Below are positions 1 to 8,196 of a stretch of 15,579 nt of DNA, piece by piece. The DNA lies in assembly GCA_964545665.1 (NCBI GenBank), contig CAZJGF010000029.1:1-15579 (forward strand). Reading direction: 5' to 3'. The notes below the pieces were generated by a model. The model was not told where the DNA came from. It ran no database searches and saw only the letters and a list, made by a program, of their open reading frames with translations. The stretch is from CAZJGF01 sp964545665. GTDB lineage: Bacteria > Chloroflexota > Dehalococcoidia > GIF9 > AB-539-J10. The position numbers and the translations under genes were made by a program. Each line of letters opens with the position of its first letter. Within the stretch, counting starts at the first letter, position 1.

Positions 1-203
1 TGGCAAAACAAAAGAAAGGAGGTAAGGTGTCACTAATCATATGAACCAGTACAAGCCATTGACCCTGCCTCACTCCTTCTATATACTACTCTAAGCTGGC
101 AAGACAATGACTAAAACCCCGGCCAAGAACAACGACACCCAGTTACAAACAGGGCCAGCGGTCCTACCAAAACTCACAAAGAATTGACAACAGGAGGGAT
201 TTC
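1..203. other. Leader region before the first gene
   Basis: No convincing gene is visible here. A good SD-like AAAGGAGGT lies near 15-23. It is followed by a GTG at 28 that stops after five codons and an ATG at 41 that opens only a 17-codon frame ending at 94. Any upstream gene has at most a few C-terminal codons in the window, and each frame closes within the first 45 bases, so a partial upstream CDS cannot be chosen with confidence. The SD AGGAGGG of the hydrolase gene lies at 192-198. Confidence 0.4.
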
Positions 204-1109
204 ATGGCGAAGATAGGAGAGATAGATAAATTAGTAGTTACCACTCTGCTGGAGGATTACGCTGGCTACGGCACCAGCTTCTGGGGGCAACACGGCGTAT
301 CTTTCCTGATAGATGTCACGCTGGGAGATACCACCAAAAGAATCCTGTTCGACACAGGCCAGTCCTCCGAACCTATCATCCACAACATGAAGATATTGGG
401 AATCGAACCCAATACAATAGATATGATAGCCATTTCTCACTGCCATTTCGACCATACCGGTGGTCTGGTAGGAATGCTGAAGCAAATAAGAAAACAAGAT
501 GTGCCCGTGCTGGCCCATCCTGGCTTACTCAGACCCCACTTCATTATGGATATACCTGACCCCGGATACTGGCTACTGAGCGAAGTTGGGATGATCAAGG
601 AGAATACCGAAGACAACGTGAGGAAATATGGTGGATATCTCAATCTGGTGGCCAAGCCGTTTGAACTGATGCCTGGAGTGCTCTGGAGCGGTGAGGTAGA
701 GAGGGTAACCGATTTCGAAAAGACGGTTACCCTAGCTGCACGCACCATCAGGGAAGGAGAGGTCGTAGAGGACCAAATTTTGGACGACATCTCCTTGGCA
801 GTAAATGTCAAAGACGATGGGCTTTTCGTGATATCAGGGTGTTCCCACGCCGGGATAGTGAACATAGTCAGGCAATGCATGAGAATAAGCCAGATAGAAA
901 AAGTTAAAGCTGTGATAGGTGGGTTCCATCTGGTAGATGCCAGCGAGGACAGGGTCATGAAGACAGGAAAAGCCTTGAAGGACTTAGCGGTGGAGAAGGT
1001 ATATACCGGACACTGCACTGGATTTGAAGCAGAAATGGCAATCCACAGTGAGTTCAAACAGAACTTTGCCAAGCTCCAGTGCGGAACGCTGATACAGTCT
1101 TATCCTTGA
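204..1109 (+). CDS. MBL-fold metallo-hydrolase (dihydropterin synthase-like subfamily)
   Basis: A 301-residue cytosolic metallo-beta-lactamase-fold protein with no signal peptide. The dinuclear metal site is complete: HCHFDH at residues 79-84, SGCSHAG at 211-217 (His215), a late His242 in GGFHL and GHCTG at 269-273. This order, with DTG at 50-52 and the long insert between the first and second motifs, matches the family annotated as 7,8-dihydropterin-6-yl-methyl-4-(beta-D-ribofuranosyl)aminobenzene 5'-phosphate synthase (MJ0301-like). Bacterial members are common in anaerobes and their substrate is mostly unknown, so the methanopterin label should not be taken literally. The ATG is preceded by AGGAGGG five bases upstream. 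The stop overlaps the convergent flavoprotein gene by 10 bases. No partner gene next door explains its role. Confidence 0.9.
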   Translation: MAKIGEIDKLVVTTLLEDYAGYGTSFWGQHGVSFLIDVTLGDTTKRILFDTGQSSEPIIHNMKILGIEPNTIDMIAISHCHFDHTGGLVGMLKQIRKQDVPVLAHPGLLRPHFIMDIPDPGYWLLSEVGMIKENTEDNVRKYGGYLNLVAKPFELMPGVLWSGEVERVTDFEKTVTLAARTIREGEVVEDQILDDISLAVNVKDDGLFVISGCSHAGIVNIVRQCMRISQIEKVKAVIGGFHLVDASEDRVMKTGKALKDLAVEKVYTGHCTGFEAEMAIHSEFKQNFAKLQCGTLIQSYP

Positions 1110-2440
1110 CGTGAGATAAGCTTTGCCATTAGTTGGTCTATCGCCATTACTGTTGACTCATACGCCGAGCCCACCGTGGGAGAATAACATGTATCAATCA
1201 ACGCCAGTTGCTGAACCGGGATTTTCTCCGCTATGGCAAGAGCAAGTCTATCAATCTTCCCGGCCACCATCTCTTCTGAAATAATTTGGACCCCAACCAA
1301 GCTTTGAGTCTTACTATCAACAATAAGCTTGATATGAATAGGTTTACCCCCATATGAGCGCCGTCGAGTGGCAGTCCTCATCATATTACCGACCACATCT
1401 AATCCTTGCTCCCGAGCGTAAGTTTCAGTGAAGCCTGCTGTACCCACTTCATAGTCAAAAATTTCGGTAATGAAGGTCATTACTGTGCCTTGGTGAGGAA
1501 GAATATTGCCCAGAACCAGGTTGGTAGCTGCCATTCTTCCGGTTGTAGCCCCAGAGGTCGCTGTCTGATAGATTCTTTTACGACCCGTGATTCTATCCCA
1601 GTTCTCCATACAGTCCCCGATAGCATAAATATCTGGGTCACTGGTTTGGAGATACTCGTTTACAGCGATCGCCCCTGATTGGCCTATCTCAATGCCTGCT
1701 CTTTTTGCCAGCTCCACATCGGGCTTAGAACCAGCGGCGAACAAGACAAGGTCTACCTCCAGCTCGCCGTCCTGAAGAGATACGATCTTTTTGCCATTGC
1801 CACTTTTTATCCCCCCGATTCTGGTCGACAACATCAAGTCTATCCCTTTGTCCCTTATTCTTCGTTCCGCGATTGTCGCCATATCCTTATCAAGGCATGT
1901 CGGCAAGACATTATCTAGGAGATCCAGAACATGAATGTTACGGTAGCCCCTCCCCTGGAGGCCAGCAGCCACTTCCAATCCAATTGCCCCGGCGCCCACA
2001 ATGGCTGCACTGGCATACTTGGAAATGGCCTGCTCAAAAGCTCTGGCAGTCCCCAGGCTGGTATCTAAGACGAATTCATTTTGGCCATCCAAACCCGGTA
2101 TAGGAGGGACAGTGGGGATCGACCCCAGATCCAAGATCGCCTTGTCGTAGCGGTAACTCTGTCCACCAGCTACCAGACGTTTCTCGTCCCGAACGATATC
2201 TGTAACCTCTGTATTCAGGTGAACATTAACATTCCTTTGCTGATAGAACTTCTGCCTGAACACGAGACTATCTTCCCAGGATGGGAGGAATCCATTCAGC
2301 ACATAGGGAATTTCGCATGCCTCATGTCCTACCTCGCCACGTTTGTCGAACAAATGAATTTCAGCCCCCTCATCCAACCGGCGGATAACATTGACCGCAT
2401 TATTGGCGCCTCCCCCACCACCGACTATGCAAACCTTCAT
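1100..2440 (-). CDS. FAD-dependent pyridine nucleotide-disulfide oxidoreductase (CoA-disulfide reductase / NADH oxidase type)
   Basis: A 446-residue flavoprotein of the CoA-disulfide reductase/NADH oxidase/persulfide reductase branch. An N-terminal FAD Rossmann motif begins at residue 3, the NAD(P)H Rossmann motif GAGAIGLEVAAGL is at 149-161 and the second FAD motif IYAIGDC is at 271-277. A C-terminal dimerisation domain runs from about 325 to the end. The single redox cysteine of this branch is present as Cys42 in ACEIPYVLNG, matching position 42-43 of the characterised enzymes. Members reduce CoA disulfide, persulfide, polysulfide or O2 with NAD(P)H; the sequence does not separate these. 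The FAD loop is unusual: GGGGGANNAVNVIRRL replaces the usual GGxAAGMSAA. It is transcribed alone on the minus strand, with GAGGAAAGG upstream of the ATG at 2440. Confidence 0.88.
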   Translation of the reverse strand: MKVCIVGGGGGANNAVNVIRRLDEGAEIHLFDKRGEVGHEACEIPYVLNGFLPSWEDSLVFRQKFYQQRNVNVHLNTEVTDIVRDEKRLVAGGQSYRYDKAILDLGSIPTVPPIPGLDGQNEFVLDTSLGTARAFEQAISKYASAAIVGAGAIGLEVAAGLQGRGYRNIHVLDLLDNVLPTCLDKDMATIAERRIRDKGIDLMLSTRIGGIKSGNGKKIVSLQDGELEVDLVLFAAGSKPDVELAKRAGIEIGQSGAIAVNEYLQTSDPDIYAIGDCMENWDRITGRKRIYQTATSGATTGRMAATNLVLGNILPHQGTVMTFITEIFDYEVGTAGFTETYAREQGLDVVGNMMRTATRRRSYGGKPIHIKLIVDSKTQSLVGVQIISEEMVAGKIDRLALAIAEKIPVQQLALIDTCYSPTVGSAYESTVMAIDQLMAKLISRQG

Positions 2441-2800
2441 TTGACTACCTTTCCTCTCATGCTATTTGCTTTGCCAGTTTCGCAGTTACACGGGGCTTGA
2501 CCATCAAAGTGGCATACAGCATACCGGCTCAATTGCCTCTAGTCTGTGTCTTCACGTTCAACCATATTACCAAACAATAGTGCTTAGAGCAATAGGATTG
2601 CTTGATGATGGACCGGTAAACTCAACCGAAGGACGTCTAATTCCTCGGCCGGCCAGACAAACTAAGCTGCTTTCCTTCCAACTCTCCAGCTGCTCCACCA
2701 CTGACTTCGGTTCCGCCAATGTGTTGAGGAAAGGGACTAACAATAGTCTCACCAATATATTAGAATATGAATCATCTTAGATTTAGGAGGGCAAAAAGAC
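2441..2800. other. Divergent intergenic region between flavoprotein and aminotransferase genes
   Basis: A 360-base spacer that must hold the promoters of both flanking genes, which are transcribed away from each other. The SD of the right-hand gene, AGGAGGG at 2785-2791, is clear. I see no good -35/-10 pair, no T-tailed terminator hairpin and no tRNA. AT-rich sequence near 2754-2770 could be a -10 region. A short direct repeat (GCATAC at 2512-2517 and 2519-2524) is probably chance. A 62-codon minus-strand frame (2567-2755) and a 104-codon plus-strand frame (2466-2780) overlap here. Neither has a recognisable domain or a good ribosome site, so neither is called. Confidence 0.5.
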
Positions 2801-4153
2801 ATGGAAAGGAAATTGACTGAAGCACTCAAGGTAATCTCGAAAGATGAAGAAGTCATCTCGCCAGCTTCTCGCGTGCCCTACTTCCCCTTAGTTATCAGCC
2901 GAGGGAAAGGGGCCACAATAGAGGACATTGACGGTAATCGCTATTTAGATTTTCTCTCTAGCGCCGCCGTCTTAAGTACGGGACACGCTCCACCAAGAGT
3001 AGTAGCAGCAATAAAGAAACAAGCAGATGACTTCATTCACTATACCCCTGCCTACATGTACCACAAGAATATGGTGGAGCTGGCAGAGGAGTTGTGTCAG
3101 ATAACACCGGGCAACGGCCCTAAGAAAGTATCTTTCGGGCTATCCGGCTCAGATGCCAACGACGGAGCCATAAAGCTTGCCCGCAGTTTCACCAAACGCC
3201 AGAAAGTAATCGCCTTCTTTCGTTCCTACCATGGAACCACCTACGGGGCAATGAGCCTTTCGGCTATCAACCTCAACATGCGCCGAAACCTAGGACCCTT
3301 ACTGCCTGAGATATATCATGTTCCCTTCGCTGATTGCTACCGCTGTCCCTTTAAGCTCGAACCCTCAAGGTGCAGCCTAGCTTGCATCGACTACCTGAAA
3401 ATGTTATTCGATACCACCATCCCAGCTGAGGAAGTAGCCGCCATCATCGTCGAGCCAATCCAAGGAGATGCCGGCATAGTGGTGCCGCCAGACAAATATC
3501 TACCTGCCGTCAAGAAAATATGTGAGGAGCACGGCATTCTGTTCGTTGCCGAGGAGGTGCAGATTGGGTTCGGCAGGACAGGCAAGTGGTTCGCCGTAGA
3601 GCATTGGGACATTGAGCCAGACGTCATTATCCTGGGTAAGGCTATTGCCTCAGGCATGCCTCTCAGTGCGCTGGTAGCCAGAAAGGAAATAATGGACTCC
3701 TGGAATGCCCCGGCACACCTTACCACCATGGAAGGAAACCCTGTTTGCTGCGCCGCAGCCTTAGCCACTATAGAAACGATAAGACAAGAAAACCTGGTAG
3801 AGAAATCCAGAGAATTGGGAGACTACATCAAGAGTCGATTCAATGAGCTGAAAAGAGAACATGAACTGATCGGAGATGTCCGGGGCAGAGGCCTTCTAAT
3901 CGGCGTGGACTTGGTGACGGATAGGGAGAGCAAACAAAGAGCTGAAAAGGAAGCGGCTAAGATTTGCTGGCGCTGCTGGGAAAAGGGGTTAATCCTTACC
4001 TTCTTCAGCAAATCGGTATTGCGAGTGGCACCTCCATTGGTGATAACCAGAACCGAAGCGGAGCACGCCCTAGATATTATAGAAGATTCCTTCAAAGAGC
4101 TAGAAGCGGGCAAAATCCCCGACGAAGTACTGGACAATATACGTGGTTGGTGA
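2801..4153 (+). CDS. Class-III PLP-dependent aminotransferase (4-aminobutyrate aminotransferase / amino-acid epimerase group)
   Basis: A 450-residue fold-type I PLP enzyme of full family length. Visible landmarks are GLSGSDAND at 113-121 (phosphate-binding loop), SYHGTTYGA at 142-150, IIVEPIQGDAG at 215-225, EEVQIGFGRTG at 251-261 and the Schiff-base lysine Lys280 in ILGKAIASGMPLSA. Family members move amino groups from omega- or alpha-amino acids to 2-oxoglutarate or pyruvate. A related branch racemises or epimerises branched-chain amino acids. The C-terminal half (PAHL near 304, a C-terminus ending GW) resembles that epimerase branch as I recall it, so the donor is uncertain. Two features stand out: Glu251 replaces the usual PLP-N1 aspartate, and Cys179, 182, 191 and 195 form a cluster. 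The ATG follows AGGAGGG by nine bases. mtnA begins 46 bases after its stop, suggesting one transcript. Confidence 0.9.
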   Translation: MERKLTEALKVISKDEEVISPASRVPYFPLVISRGKGATIEDIDGNRYLDFLSSAAVLSTGHAPPRVVAAIKKQADDFIHYTPAYMYHKNMVELAEELCQITPGNGPKKVSFGLSGSDANDGAIKLARSFTKRQKVIAFFRSYHGTTYGAMSLSAINLNMRRNLGPLLPEIYHVPFADCYRCPFKLEPSRCSLACIDYLKMLFDTTIPAEEVAAIIVEPIQGDAGIVVPPDKYLPAVKKICEEHGILFVAEEVQIGFGRTGKWFAVEHWDIEPDVIILGKAIASGMPLSALVARKEIMDSWNAPAHLTTMEGNPVCCAAALATIETIRQENLVEKSRELGDYIKSRFNELKREHELIGDVRGRGLLIGVDLVTDRESKQRAEKEAAKICWRCWEKGLILTFFSKSVLRVAPPLVITRTEAEHALDIIEDSFKELEAGKIPDEVLDNIRGW

Positions 4154-4199
4154 GAAACGGCTCTGGACGAGCGCAAACCGCTAAGATTTGAAGTCACCA

Positions 4200-5228
4200 A
4201 TGGAATTAAAGGCGGTAGAATGGCTTGGCGATAAGCTGAAACTACTGGACCAGCGCAAGCTTCCCCATGAAGAAAGCTTTGTTATTCTAGCTGATTACCA
4301 GGATGTGGCTCTAGCCATCAAGGAAATGAAGGTGCGCGGAGCCCCGGCCATCGGCATCGCCGCTGCCTACGGCATCGCCTTAGGAGCACAAAACATAGAA
4401 ACCACAGATAAGGACCGGTTTCTCAGCCTGCTGGACCAGATTATACAGGCTCTAGCCACCACCAGACCCACCGCAGTCAACCTGTTTCAGGCTATCAGCA
4501 AGATGAAAACGGCAGCCACCGGAGACAGCGTCCCTGAAATAAGAGAAAGGCTTATCAACGAGGCAAAACGAATTCACCAGGAAGAAATAGAGGCCACCAA
4601 GCGCCTCAGCCACTTGGGCGCCCAGCTCATCCGAGATGGTTTCACAATCCTCACCCACTGCAACGCCGGTGCTCTGGCAACCGCCGGCTACGGCACTGCG
4701 CTGGGCATAATCAAAGCTGCCAGGCAGCAGGGGAAGAGAATAAGCGTCTTCATCACAGAAACCCGTCCCCTTCTCCAGGGAGCCAGGCTCACCGCCTGGG
4801 AGCTAATGCGAGCCCATATCCCAGTGACCTTAATCACCGACTCCATGGCAGGCTACTTCATGAAGCAAGAGAAAATAGACTGCGTCGTCGTTGGCGCCGA
4901 TAGAATCGCCGCCAATGGCGATGTGGCCAACAAAATTGGTACCTATACTCTGGCAGTGCTGGCCAAGGAGAATGGCATCCCCTTCTATGTAGCTGCGCCC
5001 ACCAGCACTATTGACCTGTCGCTGGCCTCAGGAGACAAGATCCCTATTGAGGAGCGAGAAGCCACTGAGCTGACCCATATCCAGGGAGTGCCCATCGCTC
5101 CCGCGGGAATAGCAGCAGCTAACCCTGCCTTCGATGTAACCCCCCACGACTACGTGTCTGCCATCATAACCGAGAAAGGCATCATGAGGCGCTCCCACCT
5201 AGGGGCGCCAGGTCTGTCTGATTCGTAG
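4200..5228 (+). CDS. mtnA: S-methyl-5-thioribose-1-phosphate isomerase
   Basis: A 342-residue MtnA that isomerises 5-methylthioribose-1-phosphate to methylthioribulose-1-phosphate in methionine salvage, or in the oxygen-independent DHAP/MTA shunts of anaerobes. Counting from the ATG at 4200, the family signatures are RGAPAIG at 46-52, the catalytic Cys154 in [31 protein letters not shown] starting at 187, GADRI with the catalytic Asp234, and NKIGTY from 244. The length is normal and the C-terminal [20 protein letters not shown] is intact. A TTG at 4188 in the same frame would add four residues. I prefer the ATG because MELKAVEW is a typical MtnA N-terminus; neither start has a strong SD. No other mtn gene is in the window. 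A decayed second copy of this gene's 3' end lies at 15114-15182. Confidence 0.93.
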   Translation: MELKAVEWLGDKLKLLDQRKLPHEESFVILADYQDVALAIKEMKVRGAPAIGIAAAYGIALGAQNIETTDKDRFLSLLDQIIQALATTRPTAVNLFQAISKMKTAATGDSVPEIRERLINEAKRIHQEEIEATKRLSHLGAQLIRDGFTILTHCNAGALATAGYGTALGIIKAARQQGKRISVFITETRPLLQGARLTAWELMRAHIPVTLITDSMAGYFMKQEKIDCVVVGADRIAANGDVANKIGTYTLAVLAKENGIPFYVAAPTSTIDLSLASGDKIPIEEREATELTHIQGVPIAPAGIAAANPAFDVTPHDYVSAIITEKGIMRRSHLGAPGLSDS

Positions 5229-5328
5229 CCCTGCGCGGCAAAGCCTGGCGTCAACTTGGCTTCCCCTTTGCTGATAGGCCAACACAGTAGTAATCCACCA
5301 GCAGCGACCCCACCACCAGCTTGCTTGG
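5229..5328. other. Convergent spacer between mtnA and the minus-strand operon
   Basis: A 100-base region where mtnA (+) and the last gene of the AOR/Hdr operon (-) meet tail to tail. A bidirectional terminator would be expected. Only a weak 5-bp arm pair (AAGCC near 5239 with GGCTT near 5258) is visible, and no T-run follows it on either strand. Confidence 0.3.
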
Positions 5329-6174
5329 CTAGCCCCAGAACTCCTGCGGTAACTGGTTCAATTCAGCCAGGCTGAATACAGGACCATCCAGGCAAACATA
5401 CCTGGCTCCTATATTGCACCGTCCGCACATGCCCAGTCCGCACTTCATCCGCATCTCCAGAGAGAGAAGCGTCCTGTCTGGCGCAAATCCAAGCTCTTTG
5501 ATTACAGGCAAAGTGAACTTTATCATGACCGGTGGGCCACAAATCACTACATATGTATTCTCAGAACCAGGAGCGATGTCTTTGGTAACCTTGGGGACAA
5601 CACCTACTCTGCCTGGCCATTCCTGGTCACCGACATCAACGGTGAGATACAAATGAAGGTCAGTTCGTTCTTGCCACTGTTTAAGTTCATCTTTATAAAG
5701 CAACAGGCCAGGGCTTCTGGCTCCATAGATCACAGTTACATCACCAAAGCTGCCTCTGTTGGCATCATCCAGCAAAAAATTGGTAAGCGCCCTCAAAGTA
5801 GAGAAACCAAAACCACCACCTATCATTACAACATTGCTTCCCTTAAGCGCCTCCACAGGATAGCCATTGCCCAGAGGCCCTCTAACCCCCACTATTCCGC
5901 CTGCCTCCATGTTATGCAAGGCGGTGGTTACCACTCCTGCCTTGCTTACTGTGAACTCAAGACACCCCGATTGCGTAGGCGAAGACGCCATACCAAAGGG
6001 TGCCTCTCCTTTGCCCAAGACAGATACTTCGGCAAACTGGCCTGGAGTATATGTGAAACTCCCTTCATCCTCCTTGTTGAGGAAACAGAGAGAGAAGGTC
6101 TTAACATTATTATCCTCTGTTTCCACCACAACCTTCTCTATCCTCATTGGTAAAGGCAAATACGGATTTCTCAT
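5329..6174 (-). CDS. FAD/NAD(P)-binding oxidoreductase, FlxA / HydG / AsrB-like
   Basis: A 281-residue ferredoxin-NADP reductase-like flavoprotein, read as the NAD(P)H-handling subunit of the complex. The FAD domain carries YTPGQFAEV near 42-50 and PFGMASSP at 59-66. The pyridine-nucleotide domain shows GGGFGFSTLRAL at 119-130, YGARSPGLLLYKDEL from 150 and CGPPVM at 212-217. The C-terminus holds a 2Fe-2S site, Cys245-x4-Cys250-x2-Cys253-x7-Cys261, typical of HydG/AsrB/dihydroorotate-dehydrogenase K-type proteins. I chose the ATG at 6174 because it overlaps the upstream stop as ATGA, a translational-coupling signal, with AGAAGG upstream. A 21-residue extension from 6237 lies wholly inside the previous gene. 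It is the last gene of the operon. Its position next to FeS partners and MvhD matches flxA of flxABCD-hdrABC clusters. Confidence 0.9.
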   Translation of the reverse strand: MRNPYLPLPMRIEKVVVETEDNNVKTFSLCFLNKEDEGSFTYTPGQFAEVSVLGKGEAPFGMASSPTQSGCLEFTVSKAGVVTTALHNMEAGGIVGVRGPLGNGYPVEALKGSNVVMIGGGFGFSTLRALTNFLLDDANRGSFGDVTVIYGARSPGLLLYKDELKQWQERTDLHLYLTVDVGDQEWPGRVGVVPKVTKDIAPGSENTYVVICGPPVMIKFTLPVIKELGFAPDRTLLSLEMRMKCGLGMCGRCNIGARYVCLDGPVFSLAELNQLPQEFWG

Positions 6175-7202
6175 TTGACGCCTTCTAACCGTGATACACT
6201 GTTCAGAACCTGACGAAGATCCAGATTTACCGGACACTCAGTGATACAACGTCCACAGCCAACACAACCAACCCGGCTATACTTATCCAAGAAGTAACTG
6301 AACTTATGCATCATCCGCTGTCTGAACCTCTCTTTGACCGTGGGCCTGGGATTCAGTCCGGATGCTTGCAAAGTGAACAGAGGAAACTGACACGAATCCC
6401 AGATGCGAATACGCTCACCATTGGAATCCACCGCCTCATCCACTATATCAAAACAGTGGCACGTAGGACAGAGAAAGGTGCAGACTCCACAGCTAAGGCA
6501 TTTCTCAGTCAACTCGTGCCAGATAGGATCGTCAAAGCTACTATCCAGCTTGTCTTTCAATCCGTCCATCTCCACCCCCGGCCCCACTGACGCCTCAGCC
6601 GCCTTGACAACCGTTGCCGCCGAAGCCAACTCATCCTCCGTGGCATCCCTGAATCTCCTTTTCTCTAGAAGCTGTGCTCCCTTGTCACTGACTATCTGAG
6701 CAATGTATTTATCACCAATGTCTATTAGCAACAGGTCTGACCCCTCCGTTGAGAAGGGGCCACCAGCCACCGAGCTGCAGAAACAGGTACTCCTGGGTTT
6801 CACACAGCCCATGCTCACCGTTATAGTTTTCTCTCTTCGCTCCAAGTAATAGGTATCCTTATAGTCTTCCCCATCGAACACCCTGTCCAACACCACAAAA
6901 CTACTAGCATCGCAGGGGCGAATCCCGAAAATTAGCTGCGGTTTCTCCTCACGGTGGGGCACTTCTATTTTCACCTCGCCTTTGGCTGAGCTATAGCCGA
7001 ACAATGTCTCTGTCTGAGGAAATGTCAACTGCTTTGGCGGCATCAGGGAATTCTGGTAATCCAGGAAGACCTCACTGGCCGAGCTAATCCTCTCGAACAA
7101 AACAAGCCCATCACGCTTCACTGGAGCAAACACCTCGTATTCCTCCATCAGGCTTTCAAGCAAGCCAGCAATATCTTCCTTTCTGATAATCTTAGCCCTC
7201 AT
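6171..7202 (-). CDS. 4Fe-4S dicluster protein, FlxB / HydB / AsrA-like
   Basis: A 343-residue iron-sulfur protein of the HydB/AsrA group. Counting from the ATG at 7202, the family motif IRPCDASSFVVLDRVF lies at about 94-109 and a cysteine-rich GCVKPRSTCFC follows at 132-142. Two bacterial-type 4Fe-4S motifs are C-terminal: Cys235, 238, 241 and 245 (CLSCGVCTFLC, followed by CPTCHC-type extra cysteines) and Cys313, 316, 319 and 323 (CVGCGRCITEC). In known complexes these proteins wire the NAD(P)H flavoprotein to the next redox carrier. A longer frame from 7256 overlaps the previous gene and adds 18 residues unlike the family, so I use 7202. Its stop overlaps the start of the flavoprotein gene by four bases, which supports a stoichiometric FlxA-FlxB pair. 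Confidence 0.88.
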   Translation of the reverse strand: MRAKIIRKEDIAGLLESLMEEYEVFAPVKRDGLVLFERISSASEVFLDYQNSLMPPKQLTFPQTETLFGYSSAKGEVKIEVPHREEKPQLIFGIRPCDASSFVVLDRVFDGEDYKDTYYLERREKTITVSMGCVKPRSTCFCSSVAGGPFSTEGSDLLLIDIGDKYIAQIVSDKGAQLLEKRRFRDATEDELASAATVVKAAEASVGPGVEMDGLKDKLDSSFDDPIWHELTEKCLSCGVCTFLCPTCHCFDIVDEAVDSNGERIRIWDSCQFPLFTLQASGLNPRPTVKERFRQRMMHKFSYFLDKYSRVGCVGCGRCITECPVNLDLRQVLNSVSRLEGVK

Positions 7203-7224
7203 ACTCAATGCCCCACATTTCGAC

Positions 7225-8178
7225 TCACGGGTCCAACATGAACTCCTCAGGATCATCCGGCCTGAATGTAGATAAAGGAGCTACCTGGTCCAAGCTCAAA
7301 CCAGTTTCATAATCAAATCGCGCCTTCACGTCCTTTACCAGTTTTCTGTTCAGCTTTCTGATATCCACCCCCATAGGGCAAGCCCGCTCACAGGCTCCGC
7401 AATCAACGCAGCGCCCGGCCAAGTGGAAGGCACGCATGATATGGAAGACAGCAACATCACTCGCATCAGTGCTCTTGCCTACCCATTGTGGCCGAGAATT
7501 GTCTACAAAGCATTCTTGACAGTAGCACAGAGGACAAGCATTCCTACAGGCGTAGCAGCGGATGCACTTGCTAAACTCTCTGGAGAGATACTCCCATCGT
7601 TCCCCGGCTGACCGAGCCTCAAATTCTGCTACGTCAAGGTGTGAGTCAGAATCCAGCTCCGCTGCTGCATCCGCTACCAGAACGTCAGAGATTACCGGGT
7701 TCCTGTGAGTGCAGGTCTTACAGCAAGGATAGAGAAACTCTTCCCGGCTGACAATCTCACTGAAGCCATCGCCTTTAAGCTCAAGCTCACCATCTGTCTC
7801 ACTCACCTCCAAAATCTCCCTGCCATCAAGCTTAGCTTCAACCCGCCGTCTATCGACCATCCCCTGACAGGGGACGCCTATTATGAATAGCTGTTCCCTG
7901 CTAATCTGGTTTTCCTTGATAAGCTCAACTACGGCCCGCACATCGCAACCCTTACCCACAATAGCAACTCTCTCCGCCCTCTTGACCAAATACTTTGCCA
8001 GGTTGTTTTCGCAAAACGAGTCCCAGATCAGCCTATCTACGTCTTCCTCTCGTCTAACAAAGCAGGGTGTGCTACGCAATGGTATGCTCCCCCGCTCAAA
8101 GCCGACAACCAGGTCAACCTTATGTTGTCGTAGCAGGCTCCGGGCCGCCTCTCTTATCTTATCGCTTACTTCTGGCAT
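7225..8178 (-). CDS. 4Fe-4S dicluster protein, FlxC / FrhB-like
   Basis: A 317-residue cytosolic iron-sulfur protein. The N-terminal part carries a FrhB-like segment VGKGCDVRAVVELI at 74-87, a GVPCQGM at 101-107 and a CCKTC cluster at 152-156. The C-terminal part has two 4Fe-4S motifs: Cys205, 208, 211 and 215 (followed by CYC and Cys223, so a seven-cysteine knot) and Cys257, 260, 263 and 267. The architecture parallels the neighbouring FlxB-like protein, so the two look like ancient paralogues that form an electron relay. It starts at the ATG at 8178, 18 bases after the MvhD stop. The SD is weak (AGGATG, distant), so translation may depend on coupling. No flavin or nicotinamide motif of its own is obvious. 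Confidence 0.85.
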   Translation of the reverse strand: MPEVSDKIREAARSLLRQHKVDLVVGFERGSIPLRSTPCFVRREEDVDRLIWDSFCENNLAKYLVKRAERVAIVGKGCDVRAVVELIKENQISREQLFIIGVPCQGMVDRRRVEAKLDGREILEVSETDGELELKGDGFSEIVSREEFLYPCCKTCTHRNPVISDVLVADAAAELDSDSHLDVAEFEARSAGERWEYLSREFSKCIRCYACRNACPLCYCQECFVDNSRPQWVGKSTDASDVAVFHIMRAFHLAGRCVDCGACERACPMGVDIRKLNRKLVKDVKARFDYETGLSLDQVAPLSTFRPDDPEEFMLDP

Positions 8179-8196
8179 GTACTAATCTAAAACATC

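Noticed and set aside
15..94. Leader peptide after the SD-like AAAGGAGGT at the left edge
   Set aside because: The 17-codon frame has no attenuator structure or regulatory codon run, and the spacing from the SD to the ATG at 41 is too long.
437..1072. A 211-codon minus-strand frame within the hydrolase gene
   Set aside because: Wholly inside a clearly conserved gene, Ser/Thr-rich shadow composition, no motif.
2567..2755. A 62-codon minus-strand frame in the divergent spacer
   Set aside because: No SD, no family resemblance, and it overlaps the opposite 104-codon frame; could be a gene remnant but nothing supports it.
6172..6237. Longer N-terminus for the FlxA-like flavoprotein
   Set aside because: The extra 21 residues lie inside the upstream gene and are unlike the family; the ATGA overlap at 6171-6174 is the better start.
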